A stretch of DNA of 64,000 nucleotides, from the NCBI GenBank assembly GCA_903859205.1, contig CAIOLM010000032.1, positions 1 to 64,000 of the forward strand, read 5' to 3'. Shown piece after piece: positions 43,705 to 52,393 of this stretch. Numbering within the stretch: the first letter of the stretch is position 1; each line of letters opens with the position of its first letter. The notes below the pieces were generated by a model. It searched no databases. It saw nothing but the letters and a program-made list of their open reading frames with translations, and had not been told where the DNA came from. The DNA comes from an uncultured Microbacteriaceae bacterium. GTDB taxonomy: Bacteria > Actinomycetota > Actinomycetes > Actinomycetales > Microbacteriaceae. A program made the position numbers and the translations under genes.

Positions 43705-45612
43705 ATGGCGCACGCCCTCCGTTCTGACCTGCGCAACGTAGCTATCGTGGCTCACGTTGACCACGGCAAGACCACTCTGGTCGACGCCATGCTCAAGCAG
43801 ACCAACTCTTTCGACGCTCACTTCGCAACCGAAGAGCGCATGATGGACTCCAACGACCTCGAGCGCGAAAAGGGCATCACAATCCTCGCGAAGAACACCG
43901 CGGTTTCATACGAGGGCAAGCACGCCACCAGCGGCCCAATCACCATCAACGTGATTGACACCCCGGGCCACGCCGACTTCGGTGGCGAGGTTGAGCGCGG
44001 ACTTTCGATGGTTGACGGTGTTGTGTTGCTCGTTGACGCCTCTGAAGGCCCGCTTCCGCAGACGCGCTTCGTTCTGCGTAAGGCACTCGAGGCAACTCTG
44101 CCCGTCATCCTTCTGGTCAACAAGACCGACCGCCCCGATGCCCGCATCGACGAGGTTGTCGGCGAGAGCCAAGACCTTTTGCTCGGCCTCGCATCAGACC
44201 TTCACGAAGACATGCCAGACCTCGACCTCGATGCCGTGCTCAACGTTCCCGTTGTTTACGCTTCTGGCCGTGCTGGTGCCGCGAGCCACAACAAGCCCGC
44301 CAACGGTGAACTGCCCGACAACGCCGACCTTGAGCCGCTGTTCGAGGCAATTCTCGAGCACATTCCCGCTCCTGCATACGATGATGAGGCGCCGCTTCAG
44401 GCCCACGTCACCAACCTTGACGCATCGCCGTTCCTAGGCCGTCTCGCGCTTCTGCGCGTGTTCAACGGAACCATCAAAAAGGGCCAGACCGTTGCCTGGG
44501 TCAAGCACGATGGCAGTGTTTCGAACGCCCGCATCACTGAGCTGCTCATCACCAAGGCTCTCGACCGCTTCCCGGCTGAGAGCGCCGGCCCAGGTGACAT
44601 CGTCGCTGTGGCCGGTATTGAAGAGATCACCATTGGTGAGACTTTGGCCGATCCTGATGATGTTCGTCCGTTGCCGGCAATCACCGTCGACGACCCCGCC
44701 ATCTCGATGACCATTGGCTCTAACACCTCGCCGCTCGTTGGCAAGGTGAAAGGCCACAAGCTCACCGCGCGTATGGTCAAGGAGCGCCTCGACCGCGAGC
44801 TCATCGGTAACGTTTCGCTCAATGTCGTCGACATCGGAGCCCCGGACGCCTGGGAAGTTCAGGGTCGTGGCGAGCTCGCACTCGCCATCCTGGTCGAGAA
44901 CATGCGCCGCGAGGGCTTTGAGCTCACCGTAGGCAAGCCACAGGTTGTGACCAAGAAAGTCAACGGCAAGACGCACGAACCTTTCGAGCACCTCACCATC
45001 GACAGCCCTGAGGAGCACCTCGGCGCAATCACGCAGCTGATGGCTGCTCGCAAGGGTCGCATGGAGTCGATGGTCAACCACGGCACCGGCTGGGTTCGCA
45101 TGGAGTTCATCATTCCCGCTCGTGGTCTCATCGGATTCCGCACCGAGTTCCTGACCATCACTCGCGGTACCGGCATTGCCAACGCTATTTCGCACGGTTA
45201 CGACGAGTGGGCGGGCCAGATTGTTACTCGCCAGAACGGGTCGATTGTTTCTGACCGCTCGGGTGTTGTCACTCCCTTTGCCATTACGGGCCTTCAGGAG
45301 CGTATGTCGTTCTTCGTAGAGCCTGGTGACGAGGTCTACGAGGGCATGGTTATCGGCGAGAACTCGCGCGCTGACGACATGGATGTCAACATCACCAAAG
45401 AGAAGAAGCTCACCAACATGCGTGCCGCCGCGGCTGACTCGTTCGAGTCAATGACGCCGTCGCGCATCCTGTCGCTCGAAGAGTGTCTGGAATTCGCTCG
45501 TGAAGACGAGTGTGTCGAGGTCACTCCCGAGAAGGTGCGCATTCGCAAGGTCAACCTCGATGCCAACGAGCGTGCGCGCGCAGCTAGCCGCCTCAAGAAG
45601 CAGAACGACTAG
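43705..45612 (+). CDS. typA: Translational GTPase TypA/BipA
   Basis: A 635-residue ribosome-binding GTPase involved in 50S assembly and stress adaptation. G1 is AHVDHGKTT (17-25), G3 is DTPGHADF, and G4 is NKTDR. EF-G-like domains II, III and V follow, with the TypA C-terminal domain (GKTHEPFEHLTIDSPEEHLG, NHGTGWVRMEF, IPARGLIGFRTEF). A GAGAGGA site precedes the ATG. Confidence 0.97.
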   Translation: MAHALRSDLRNVAIVAHVDHGKTTLVDAMLKQTNSFDAHFATEERMMDSNDLEREKGITILAKNTAVSYEGKHATSGPITINVIDTPGHADFGGEVERGLSMVDGVVLLVDASEGPLPQTRFVLRKALEATLPVILLVNKTDRPDARIDEVVGESQDLLLGLASDLHEDMPDLDLDAVLNVPVVYASGRAGAASHNKPANGELPDNADLEPLFEAILEHIPAPAYDDEAPLQAHVTNLDASPFLGRLALLRVFNGTIKKGQTVAWVKHDGSVSNARITELLITKALDRFPAESAGPGDIVAVAGIEEITIGETLADPDDVRPLPAITVDDPAISMTIGSNTSPLVGKVKGHKLTARMVKERLDRELIGNVSLNVVDIGAPDAWEVQGRGELALAILVENMRREGFELTVGKPQVVTKKVNGKTHEPFEHLTIDSPEEHLGAITQLMAARKGRMESMVNHGTGWVRMEFIIPARGLIGFRTEFLTITRGTGIANAISHGYDEWAGQIVTRQNGSIVSDRSGVVTPFAITGLQERMSFFVEPGDEVYEGMVIGENSRADDMDVNITKEKKLTNMRAAAADSFESMTPSRILSLEECLEFAREDECVEVTPEKVRIRKVNLDANERARAASRLKKQND

Positions 45613-45629
45613 CCAAGACTCGAGAACTG

Positions 45630-45659
45630 GTGCCCATCGCGCAAGCGGTGGGCACTTTC
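45630..45659. terminator. Bidirectional hairpin between typA and efeU
   Basis: GTGCCCATCGC pairs with GCGGTGGGCAC (one G-T pair) around a GCAA tetraloop and is followed by TTTCT. It lies between two converging genes and would serve both. Confidence 0.75.
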
Positions 45660-46516
45660 TAGTTGACGCTGCGGATGATGCGAATCTCGGTGGTCTCGAC
45701 CGGCGTGATCTTGCGACGCAGAGATCCGCGCAGGAACGCCGTTAGGGTGATCACGATAAAGACGAGCCAGATGATGAACTGCAGCCAGGTCATCGAGTTG
45801 TGGAATCCGAAGAGTCCGCGAAGAACGATGAACAGAATGCTGTCTTCCGGGATGAAGTTCGAGAAGTCGTACGCGGTGCCGGTCAAGAACGGCAGGATTC
45901 CAGCCTCGCTCTGCAGGTCGCCGATTCCGCCTACGAGCATGCTCGCCGCAATGACAATCAAGAAGATGCCCGACCACAGGAAGAACTTGCTGAGGTTGAG
46001 CTTGAGGCTCCCGCGGTAAATCAGGTATCCCAGCAGAGCGGCGATGATGATTCCTGCGACTGCGCCGATCAGGGGTCGGATTGAACTGTCGGCGTTCTGG
46101 GCAGCGGCCCAGACGAAGAGGGTTGTTTCGGCGCCTTCGCGCACGACGGCCAAAAATGCGATGAAGACCAGGCTCCAGCCGCCGGCCGAGAGACTCGTAG
46201 CAACTTCGGTCTCGAGCTCACCCTTGAGGCTGCGGGCAGTCTTGGCCATCCAGAAGATCATCCAGGTCACCATCGCGGCCGCGGCAATCGAAGCAAATCC
46301 GGCGATGTACGGTTCGGCGTCGGCGCCGAGAGCCTTCGTGAGCGCCTCGAGGCCCAAACCAAGGCCGATTGAAACGACGATTGCGACGGCGACGCCCGAC
46401 CAGATGCGGGGGAGCACGTCTTTGCGGTCAACCTTGATCACGTACGCAATGAGGATGCCGACAATGAGCGAAGCCTCAAGACCCTCACGCAGACCAATGA
46501 GAAGGTTGGCGAACAT
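45659..46516 (-). CDS. efeU: FTR1-family iron permease
   Basis: A 285-residue membrane protein with seven helices and the two REGxE iron-binding motifs of FTR1/EfeU: REGLE at 10-14 in helix 1 and REGAE at 126-130 in helix 4. It would take up ferrous or ferric iron. The usual partners efeO and efeB are not adjacent, so this is an orphan permease in this window. Iron boxes upstream suggest repression by a DtxR/IdeR protein when iron is ample. Confidence 0.92.
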   Translation of the reverse strand: MFANLLIGLREGLEASLIVGILIAYVIKVDRKDVLPRIWSGVAVAIVVSIGLGLGLEALTKALGADAEPYIAGFASIAAAAMVTWMIFWMAKTARSLKGELETEVATSLSAGGWSLVFIAFLAVVREGAETTLFVWAAAQNADSSIRPLIGAVAGIIIAALLGYLIYRGSLKLNLSKFFLWSGIFLIVIAASMLVGGIGDLQSEAGILPFLTGTAYDFSNFIPEDSILFIVLRGLFGFHNSMTWLQFIIWLVFIVITLTAFLRGSLRRKITPVETTEIRIIRSVN

Positions 46517-46538
46517 GTCATCACTTTCGTAGCGGGAG

Positions 46539-46572
46539 TCGAGTAAGGCTTACCTAAGTAAGGGTAACCTAA
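46539..46572 (-). promoter_or_regulatory. Overlapping DtxR/IdeR-like iron boxes
   Basis: Two 19-base sites on the minus strand, at 46554-46572 (TTAGGTTACCCTTACTTAG) and 46539-46557 (TTAGGTAAGCCTTACTCGA), match about 14 and 13 positions of the TTAGGTTAGGCTAACCTAA iron-box consensus by eye. They are 15 bp apart, just upstream of efeU, and could also affect the rightward promoter at 46603. Confidence 0.65.
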
Positions 46573-46602
46573 CCTTGTCAGAGGTACGAACTCAGCGACA
46601 GT

Positions 46603-46608
46603 TATAAT
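46603..46608 (+). promoter_or_regulatory. Perfect TATAAT -10, leaderless (gene at 46615)
   Basis: TATAAT is six bases before the GTG at 46615. There is no room for a ribosome site. Confidence 0.65.
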
Positions 46609-46614
46609 TTCCAT

Positions 46615-47001
46615 GTGACGGAACGCTGGCGAGGAGCCCTTGAAATCTGCGGTGCCGCGGTCGGCGGCCTCGTCGTCGGCGTGCTAGGCACGGTCATCGA
46701 ACAGGGCGTACTGACGGTTGGCGGGTTCCCTCTTCCCTGGGGCGTGGTTCTTGCTCTCGGCCTCGTCGCCACGTATCTGCTGGGTCTGCGTCTGACTTTT
46801 GAGTCTCGCTGGCCGGCCACTGCGGGCCTTCTCGGCGTCATCGCCATCATCGGCATCGCTACCGGTGAGACCGCCGGCGGCAGTGTTCTCATCCCGGCCA
46901 ATATCTGGGGCACCATCTGGACAGTCGCGCCCGCACTCGCCGGCGTCATCATCGTGGCGTGGCCGCGTTTGAAGCGCAGTGTCGCTTCGACCTCAAACTA
47001 G
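46615..47001 (+). CDS. Small membrane protein, DUF6113-like
   Basis: A 128-residue protein with four hydrophobic helices (about 10-28, 40-58, 66-82 and 95-117). It has the size and gene context (just upstream of a ferredoxin and dapC) that I associate with DUF6113 membrane proteins of actinobacteria; this is from memory. Function unknown. Confidence 0.7.
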   Translation: MTERWRGALEICGAAVGGLVVGVLGTVIEQGVLTVGGFPLPWGVVLALGLVATYLLGLRLTFESRWPATAGLLGVIAIIGIATGETAGGSVLIPANIWGTIWTVAPALAGVIIVAWPRLKRSVASTSN

Positions 47002-47038
47002 ACTTGAGTCATCCCCGCCCTCGTTTCGAAGGAATTTC

Positions 47039-47359
47039 ATGACCTACGTCATTGCCCTCCCCTGTGTGGATGTCAAAGACCGCGCGTGCATCGACGAGTG
47101 CCCGGTTGACTGCATTTACGAGGGCGAACGCAGCCTCTACATCCACCCCGACGAGTGCGTCGACTGCGGTGCGTGCGAGCCGGTTTGCCCCGTTGAGGCT
47201 ATCTACTACGAAGATGACCTTCCCGAGCAGTGGGCGGATTACTACAAGGCCAACGTTGAGTTCTTTACCGAAATCGGTTCTCCCGGTGGTGCCGCCAAGG
47301 TTGGCGTTATCAAGTCCGACCACCCCGTGATCTCGGCTCTGCCTCCGCAGGTCCACTAG
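47039..47359 (+). CDS. fdxA: 7Fe ferredoxin (FdxA type)
   Basis: A 106-residue ferredoxin with one 3Fe-4S and one 4Fe-4S cluster. The cysteines are C9, C17, C21, C25 (spaced as in ALPCVDVKDRACIDECPVDC) and C40, C43, C46, C50 (CVDCGACEPVC). The second domain's C-terminal extension is typical of actinobacterial FdxA. It carries electrons to monooxygenases and reductases. An AAGGA site lies before the ATG. dapC follows after 3 bases. Confidence 0.96.
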   Translation: MTYVIALPCVDVKDRACIDECPVDCIYEGERSLYIHPDECVDCGACEPVCPVEAIYYEDDLPEQWADYYKANVEFFTEIGSPGGAAKVGVIKSDHPVISALPPQVH

Positions 47360-47362
47360 CTC

Positions 47363-48469
47363 ATGCTCAAACCGCTGCCCGACTACCCGTGGGACGCGAT
47401 GGCGCCTTACGCCAAGCGTGCGGCCGAGCATCCTGGCGGTCTGGTCGACTTGTCGATTGGTTCGCCAGTAGACCCCACCCCTGAAGTCGTGCGCAAGGCA
47501 CTGGCCCAAGCAACAGATGCACACGCCTACCCGACGACCGTGGGCACCTTCGGATTGCGCGAGGCGATTGTGGCGTGGTTCTCTCGGCGCCGCGGCGTGG
47601 ATTCCCTGACGATTGACTCGGTGCTCCCGACGATCGGCTCTAAAGAGTTCGTTGCGTGGGCGGCACTCATGCTCGGTCTGGGCGAGGGAGACGTCGTTGT
47701 TCACCCCCGAGCCGCGTATCCGACCTATGCCATTGGCGCCGCAATTGCCGGCGCAACAGCGCTAGCCTCCGACGACCCGAGCGAATGGCCGGCCGCGACC
47801 AAGTTGGTGTGGCTCAACTCACCGGGCAACCCCGACGGTCGTGTTCTCGACGTGGATGCGCTCGCCGCGCGCGTTCGTCGTGCTCGCGAATTGGGCGCCA
47901 TCGTCATCTCAGACGAGTGTTACGCCGAACTCGGCTGGGACACGCCCTGGGACGTAACGCCCGTGCCGAGTGTGCTCGATGCTCGCGTCACCGGCGGCGA
48001 CAACACAGGAATCCTCGCTGCCTACTCACTCAGTAAGCAGTCGAACCTCGCCGGATACCGGGCTGCCTTTGTCGCCGGGGATAACGCGCTGATCTCGAAG
48101 CTGCTGGTGATTCGCAAGCACGCGGGCATGATGCTTCCCGCGCCGGTGCAGGCTGCAATGGTTGCCGCGCTGGGCGATGATGCGCACGTCGAGCACCAGA
48201 AGTCGATCTATCGAGAGCGCCGCGAGGTGCTGCTGCCTGCCCTGCAAGATGCAGGTTTCGCCCTCGCCGGAAGTGAGGCAGGGCTCTACCTCTGGCTGAG
48301 CGAAGGCGTTGATGCATGGCAGTCAATCGACCGCTTGGCTGACCTCGGAATTCTCGCCGGGCCGGGGCACTTTTATGGGGACCACTTCGGCACGCACATC
48401 CGTGTTTCGCTGACCGCCTCAGACGAGCGCATCGCCTCGGCTGCGGCTCGACTTCGCGGCGAAGACTGA
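47363..48469 (+). CDS. dapC: Succinyldiaminopimelate transaminase
   Basis: A PLP aminotransferase of 368 residues acting in the succinylase branch of lysine/diaminopimelate synthesis. It starts MLKPLPDYPWDAMAPYAKRA, has LVDLSIGSPVDPTP, LNSPGNPDGRV and PLP-lysine K225 in YSLSKQSNLAGYR, and ends with FGTHIRVSLTASDERI. fdxA-dapC adjacency is the common actinobacterial order. dapD and dapE are about 9 kb downstream. Confidence 0.94.
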   Translation: MLKPLPDYPWDAMAPYAKRAAEHPGGLVDLSIGSPVDPTPEVVRKALAQATDAHAYPTTVGTFGLREAIVAWFSRRRGVDSLTIDSVLPTIGSKEFVAWAALMLGLGEGDVVVHPRAAYPTYAIGAAIAGATALASDDPSEWPAATKLVWLNSPGNPDGRVLDVDALAARVRRARELGAIVISDECYAELGWDTPWDVTPVPSVLDARVTGGDNTGILAAYSLSKQSNLAGYRAAFVAGDNALISKLLVIRKHAGMMLPAPVQAAMVAALGDDAHVEHQKSIYRERREVLLPALQDAGFALAGSEAGLYLWLSEGVDAWQSIDRLADLGILAGPGHFYGDHFGTHIRVSLTASDERIASAAARLRGED

Positions 48470-48516
48470 GCCGGTTTTCTCTGTAATTGCGGGAGTCTGC
48501 CGGGGCTTTTTGCCAA

Positions 48517-48522
48517 TAGGCT
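48517..48522 (+). promoter_or_regulatory. Candidate -10 of gltA
   Basis: TAGGCT about 84 bases before the gltA start. Unlike its neighbours this promoter would give a leader of about 77 bases, leaving room for control. Confidence 0.35.
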
Positions 48523-48605
48523 AGAGGCATCCTGCTCGCAATGGCGCACAACGTCTGCAAGCTTCGATAAACCGCTCACCCATGCTGTTTCGCAAGGAGA
48601 TGTTC

Positions 48606-49892
48606 GTGACCGACAATGGCGCGCCCGCTGACAAGGTTCAGCTCACAGTTAACGGCTCAACGTCGGAGTATCCGATTCTGCGTAGCGCAGACGGCGCCTC
48701 GAGCATTGACTTCTCTGCGCTGACCAGGAACACCGGTCTGACCTCGCTCGACTACGGGTTTGTGAACACTGCTTCCACCAAGTCGAAAATCACGTACATC
48801 GATGGCGAGAACGGAATTCTTCGTTATCGCGGGTATCCCATCGCAGACGTCGCTACCAACTTCTCTTTTCTGCAGACCGCCTACCTGCTGATCAATGGTG
48901 AGTTGCCCACGCCTAACGAACTCAGCTATTTCGAAGAGCAGGTTGAGCGTCACTCCCTGCTTCACGAAGACCTCAAGAATCTCTTCGCTGGATTCCCGCG
49001 CAACGCGCATCCGATGCCTGTTCTTTCGGCCGGCGTCTCTGCCCTGTCTACCTACTACGAAGACTCGCTCGACCCGAAGAACCCCGAGCACGTTGAGCTG
49101 GCGACCTACCGTCTGCTGGCAAAGGTTCCCGTGATGGCTTCCTATGCTCATAAGAAGAGCATCGGTCAGGCATTCCTCTACCCCAAGAACGACCTGAGCT
49201 ACGTCGAGAACTTCCTGCGTCTGACGTTCGGCAACCGCGCCGAGGAGTACGAGCTCAACCCTGTCGTCGTCAAGGCCCTCGAGCGCTTGCTGATTCTGCA
49301 CGAAGACCACGAGCAGAACGCATCGACGTCAACCGTTCGACTCGTCGGCTCGACTGACGCCAACCTCTTTGCCTCGGTGTCTGCTGGCATCAACGCTCTG
49401 TTCGGCCCGCTGCACGGCGGTGCAAACGAGGCAGTACTCACCATGCTCAAGCAGATTCAAAACTCGGGTGAGTCCGTTGAGAAGTTTGTCTCGCGCGTGA
49501 AGGACAAGGAAGACGGAGTTCGCCTCATGGGCTTCGGTCACCGTGTCTACAAGAACTACGACCCGCGTGCGCGCCTCGTCAAAGAGAGCGCCGACGAGGT
49601 GCTCGCTGCACTTGGAGTCTCCGACCCGCTGCTTGACGTCGCTAAAGAACTTGAGGCGATCGCCCTGCAAGATGAGTACTTCGTGGAGCGCAAGCTGTAC
49701 CCGAACGTTGATTTCTACACCGGTGTCATCTACAAGGCCATGGGATTCCCGACCCGCATGTTCACCGTGCTATTCGCTCTCGGTCGCCTGCCCGGCTGGA
49801 TTGCCCACTGGCGTGAGATGAACGAAGACCCGCAGACCAAGATCGGCCGCCCTCAGCAGCTGTACATCGGTTCAACCGAGCGAAACGCCTAG
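48606..49892 (+). CDS. gltA: Citrate synthase
   Basis: The first TCA-cycle enzyme, type II (hexameric) form, 428 residues. Active-site histidines lie in HEDHEQNASTSTVR and GFGHRVYKNYDPRA, the catalytic Asp in NVDFYTGVIYKAMGFP. The start is the GTG at 48606, because AAGGAG is placed about 7 bases before it. Two in-frame ATGs, at 48582 and 48600, lie before and within that site. Confidence 0.96.
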   Translation: MTDNGAPADKVQLTVNGSTSEYPILRSADGASSIDFSALTRNTGLTSLDYGFVNTASTKSKITYIDGENGILRYRGYPIADVATNFSFLQTAYLLINGELPTPNELSYFEEQVERHSLLHEDLKNLFAGFPRNAHPMPVLSAGVSALSTYYEDSLDPKNPEHVELATYRLLAKVPVMASYAHKKSIGQAFLYPKNDLSYVENFLRLTFGNRAEEYELNPVVVKALERLLILHEDHEQNASTSTVRLVGSTDANLFASVSAGINALFGPLHGGANEAVLTMLKQIQNSGESVEKFVSRVKDKEDGVRLMGFGHRVYKNYDPRARLVKESADEVLAALGVSDPLLDVAKELEAIALQDEYFVERKLYPNVDFYTGVIYKAMGFPTRMFTVLFALGRLPGWIAHWREMNEDPQTKIGRPQQLYIGSTERNA

Positions 49893-49898
49893 GGTCAC

Positions 49899-50540
49899 GT
49901 GAATCCCTTAGTCGAAGTCATTGGTCTCATTGCTGGAGCACTCAGTCTCTCGACTTCGGTGCCTCAGATTGTGCGAGTCGTTCGCTCAAAATCTGAGGTC
50001 GGCGTCAGTCTCACCAGTTGGCTTATTTTCGCTTTGAGCGTTGCGTCATGGACCGCCTTCGGCATCAGGTATCACAGCCTCAGCCAAATCATCACGAATG
50101 CAATTGCCCTTGTGCTGGCTGGATTCCTTTCATGGATGCTCATGCGCACGCGATTCACGGGCCGCGTGCCGGCGCCGGGGTTGTTCGCATTCCTCGTCGT
50201 GCTCGCGAGTTCTATTGTCTGCGCAATCGTCGTCTTCGTGTCGCCCGACACATTCGTCAACGTTTTCCTGAACCTGTTCTTGATCAGCCGTGTTCCCCAG
50301 GTGTTCGAGTCCATCCAGTCGTGGCGAGTCTCTCGACTGACCGTGGTGTCTAAGTCGACCTACACGCTCTCGATTGCCTCGGGCATCATCTGGACCGTCT
50401 ACGGTCTCATGATCGGTTCAATCGCCGTCATCATTTACTCGGTGGTGTTCCTGGTGCTCAGCGTCATCATCTTGGTCTTTGAAGCTCTGGCAGGACGCCG
50501 CGCCAGCGCACTCGCGGCTCGCAACGCTGCCAGCAACTAG
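49899..50540 (+). CDS. Two-repeat PQ-loop (SWEET-like) membrane protein
   Basis: A 213-residue protein with seven predicted helices (about 5-25, 37-57, 63-83, 96-116, 119-138, 155-170, 175-198) and two PQ-loop motifs, P22-Q23 in STSVPQIVRVVRSKS and P133-Q134 in SRVPQVFESIQSW. This is a 3+1+3 layout as in eukaryotic SWEET sugar carriers, unlike the single three-helix unit of bacterial SemiSWEET. The substrate may be a sugar but is unproven. The GTG start is 6 bases after gltA. Confidence 0.82.
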   Translation: MNPLVEVIGLIAGALSLSTSVPQIVRVVRSKSEVGVSLTSWLIFALSVASWTAFGIRYHSLSQIITNAIALVLAGFLSWMLMRTRFTGRVPAPGLFAFLVVLASSIVCAIVVFVSPDTFVNVFLNLFLISRVPQVFESIQSWRVSRLTVVSKSTYTLSIASGIIWTVYGLMIGSIAVIIYSVVFLVLSVIILVFEALAGRRASALAARNAASN

Positions 50541-50546
50541 CAGGCC

Positions 50547-50574
50547 GCGCCCCGACGTTGGCGCCCCGACGTTG
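50547..50574. repeat. Tandem 14-bp repeat
   Basis: GCGCCCCGACGTTG occurs twice head to tail in the 44-base gap between two converging genes and is followed by GCGCTTGGCGC. It may be a replication-slippage duplication of part of a terminator stem. Confidence 0.6.
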
Positions 50575-50584
50575 GCGCTTGGCG

Positions 50585-52393
50585 CTAAGCCAGCGACGAT
50601 CGCCAGGCGGCGTGCAGGTCAGCGAACTTGCCGCTGGCCGAGATGAGCTCTTCGGGGGTTCCGTCTTCGATGACCTCGCCGTGTTCCATGACCAGCACCC
50701 GGTCGGCGATGGAGACCGTCGAGAGTCGGTGGGCGATGATGATGGCCGTGCGTTCGGCAAGAAGTGTCGTGAGACCCTGCTGAACGAGGCGCTCACTAGG
50801 GATATCGAGCGACGCGGTTGCCTCGTCGAGAATGACAACTTCTGGATCTGCAATGAACGCTCGAGCAAAAGACACCAATTGGCGCTGGCCGGCCGACAGT
50901 CTGCCACCGCGCTTGTTCACATCGGTGTCGTATCCGTCGGGCAGCGAGGAGATGAACTCGTGCGCGCCGACCGCCTTGGCAGAAGCCACGATTTCGTCGA
51001 ACGTGGCGCCCGGCTTGCCGATTTCGATGTTATCGGCAATCGAACCCGAGAAGATGTAGGCCTCTTGAGTCACCATGACGACGCTGCGGCGTAGGTCATC
51101 ATTTGCCAGCTGTCGTAGGTCGACTCCGTCAAGTGTGATTGCGCCACCGGTGGGGTCGTAGAAGCGCGAGATGAGCTTGGCCATGGTTGATTTGCCCGCT
51201 CCAGTGGTTCCAATAAGCGCAACGGTCTGGCCGCCCTCGATAGTGATGCTGAGGTTCTTGAACACCGGAGATGCCTCGCCGTAGGCGAAGGTGACGTCAT
51301 TGAGACACAGGGTTCCGCCCGTGTTGGGCAGGGGAACCGGATGCTCGGGCTCGGCGACGCTGGGGTCTTCTTCGAGCACGCCCGAAATCTTCTCCAGCGC
51401 AGACGAGGCATTTTGCAGCGAATTGAAAAACATCGTGAGGTTCTGCACGGGATCGAAGAACCGGCGTGAGTAGAGCACAACGGCGAGAAGCACGCCGATG
51501 TCCATCTCACCGTGCACCACACGGAACGCACCCATGACGAGCACGACAACCATCGTTATATTGCCGATGAGCTTCAGGCCCGGATCAAAAGTGCCGAAGA
51601 GTCCGATGACACGTCGGTTTGCGTCACGGTACTTAAGTGCATTGACCGTGTAGCTGGCATCATTGCGAGGCTCGCGCCTGAATGCCTTGACCGCACGTAT
51701 GCCGGTCATCGTTTCGACGAATTGCACAATCAGTCGGGCAGACCAGATGCGTGATTCGCGGAAGGCCAGTCGAGATTGCCCGGCAAACCAGCGAGCAAAG
51801 AAATACAGCGGCACGAAGGCCACCACAATGGGGATCGCGCTCTGTGGGTCGAGGCTAACGAGGGCGATTCCCGTGAACAAAATGTAAAGTGAGCCGCTCA
51901 CCAGGTCGCTAATGCCGCCGTCGAGAAACTCGCGCACGGTGTCGAGGTCACTTGTCTGGCGGGCGATGACTCGACCGCTGGTGTACTTCTCATGGAAGGA
52001 GACCCCGAGCTTTTGAGTGTGTTCGAACATCTTGGAGCGCAGGTCAAACATCACACTTTGGCTGATTGTCGTGGATGAACGCCGGTACAACATGAGCATG
52101 GTGCCGCCGAGCGCGCTGAGGCAGACGTAGGCCAGTGCAATCCATAGCGAGGGCTTCCAGTCGCCAGTGGAAGTAAGAGCGCCGAGCCCTTTGTCGATTC
52201 CGATGGCTAGCAGCGTTGGGCCAGCGACCTGAGCGATGGTGCTGATGATGACCATGCCCATCGTGACGATGATTCGTTTGCGAAGTGGGCGCACGCTCGT
52301 TCCGAGAAGTCGCAGCGATCGATTACGCAGGGCCTTAATCTCGGCCTTTGAGAGATCGCGCCTCTCTTCTGCGGCAACACCGTAAATGCTCAC
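50585..52393 (-). CDS. ABC exporter half-transporter with complete ATPase site motifs
   Basis: A 602-residue protein with six membrane helices followed by an ATPase domain: Walker A GTTGAGKST near 394, signature variant LSAGQRQ, Walker B VVILDEATASLD with the catalytic Glu intact and H-loop IIIAHRLSTV. It pairs with the upstream gene (4-base overlap) to form a heterodimeric exporter. Substrates of such actinobacterial pairs are drugs, lipids or peptides; this one is unknown. Confidence 0.92.
   Translation of the reverse strand: MSIYGVAAEERRDLSKAEIKALRNRSLRLLGTSVRPLRKRIIVTMGMVIISTIAQVAGPTLLAIGIDKGLGALTSTGDWKPSLWIALAYVCLSALGGTMLMLYRRSSTTISQSVMFDLRSKMFEHTQKLGVSFHEKYTSGRVIARQTSDLDTVREFLDGGISDLVSGSLYILFTGIALVSLDPQSAIPIVVAFVPLYFFARWFAGQSRLAFRESRIWSARLIVQFVETMTGIRAVKAFRREPRNDASYTVNALKYRDANRRVIGLFGTFDPGLKLIGNITMVVVLVMGAFRVVHGEMDIGVLLAVVLYSRRFFDPVQNLTMFFNSLQNASSALEKISGVLEEDPSVAEPEHPVPLPNTGGTLCLNDVTFAYGEASPVFKNLSITIEGGQTVALIGTTGAGKSTMAKLISRFYDPTGGAITLDGVDLRQLANDDLRRSVVMVTQEAYIFSGSIADNIEIGKPGATFDEIVASAKAVGAHEFISSLPDGYDTDVNKRGGRLSAGQRQLVSFARAFIADPEVVILDEATASLDIPSERLVQQGLTTLLAERTAIIIAHRLSTVSIADRVLVMEHGEVIEDGTPEELISASGKFADLHAAWRSSLA

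Noticed and set aside
48470-48605. Possible regulatory RNA in the gltA leader
   Set aside because: No conserved riboswitch core or stable fold was recognised; only a -10 candidate at 48517 is reported.
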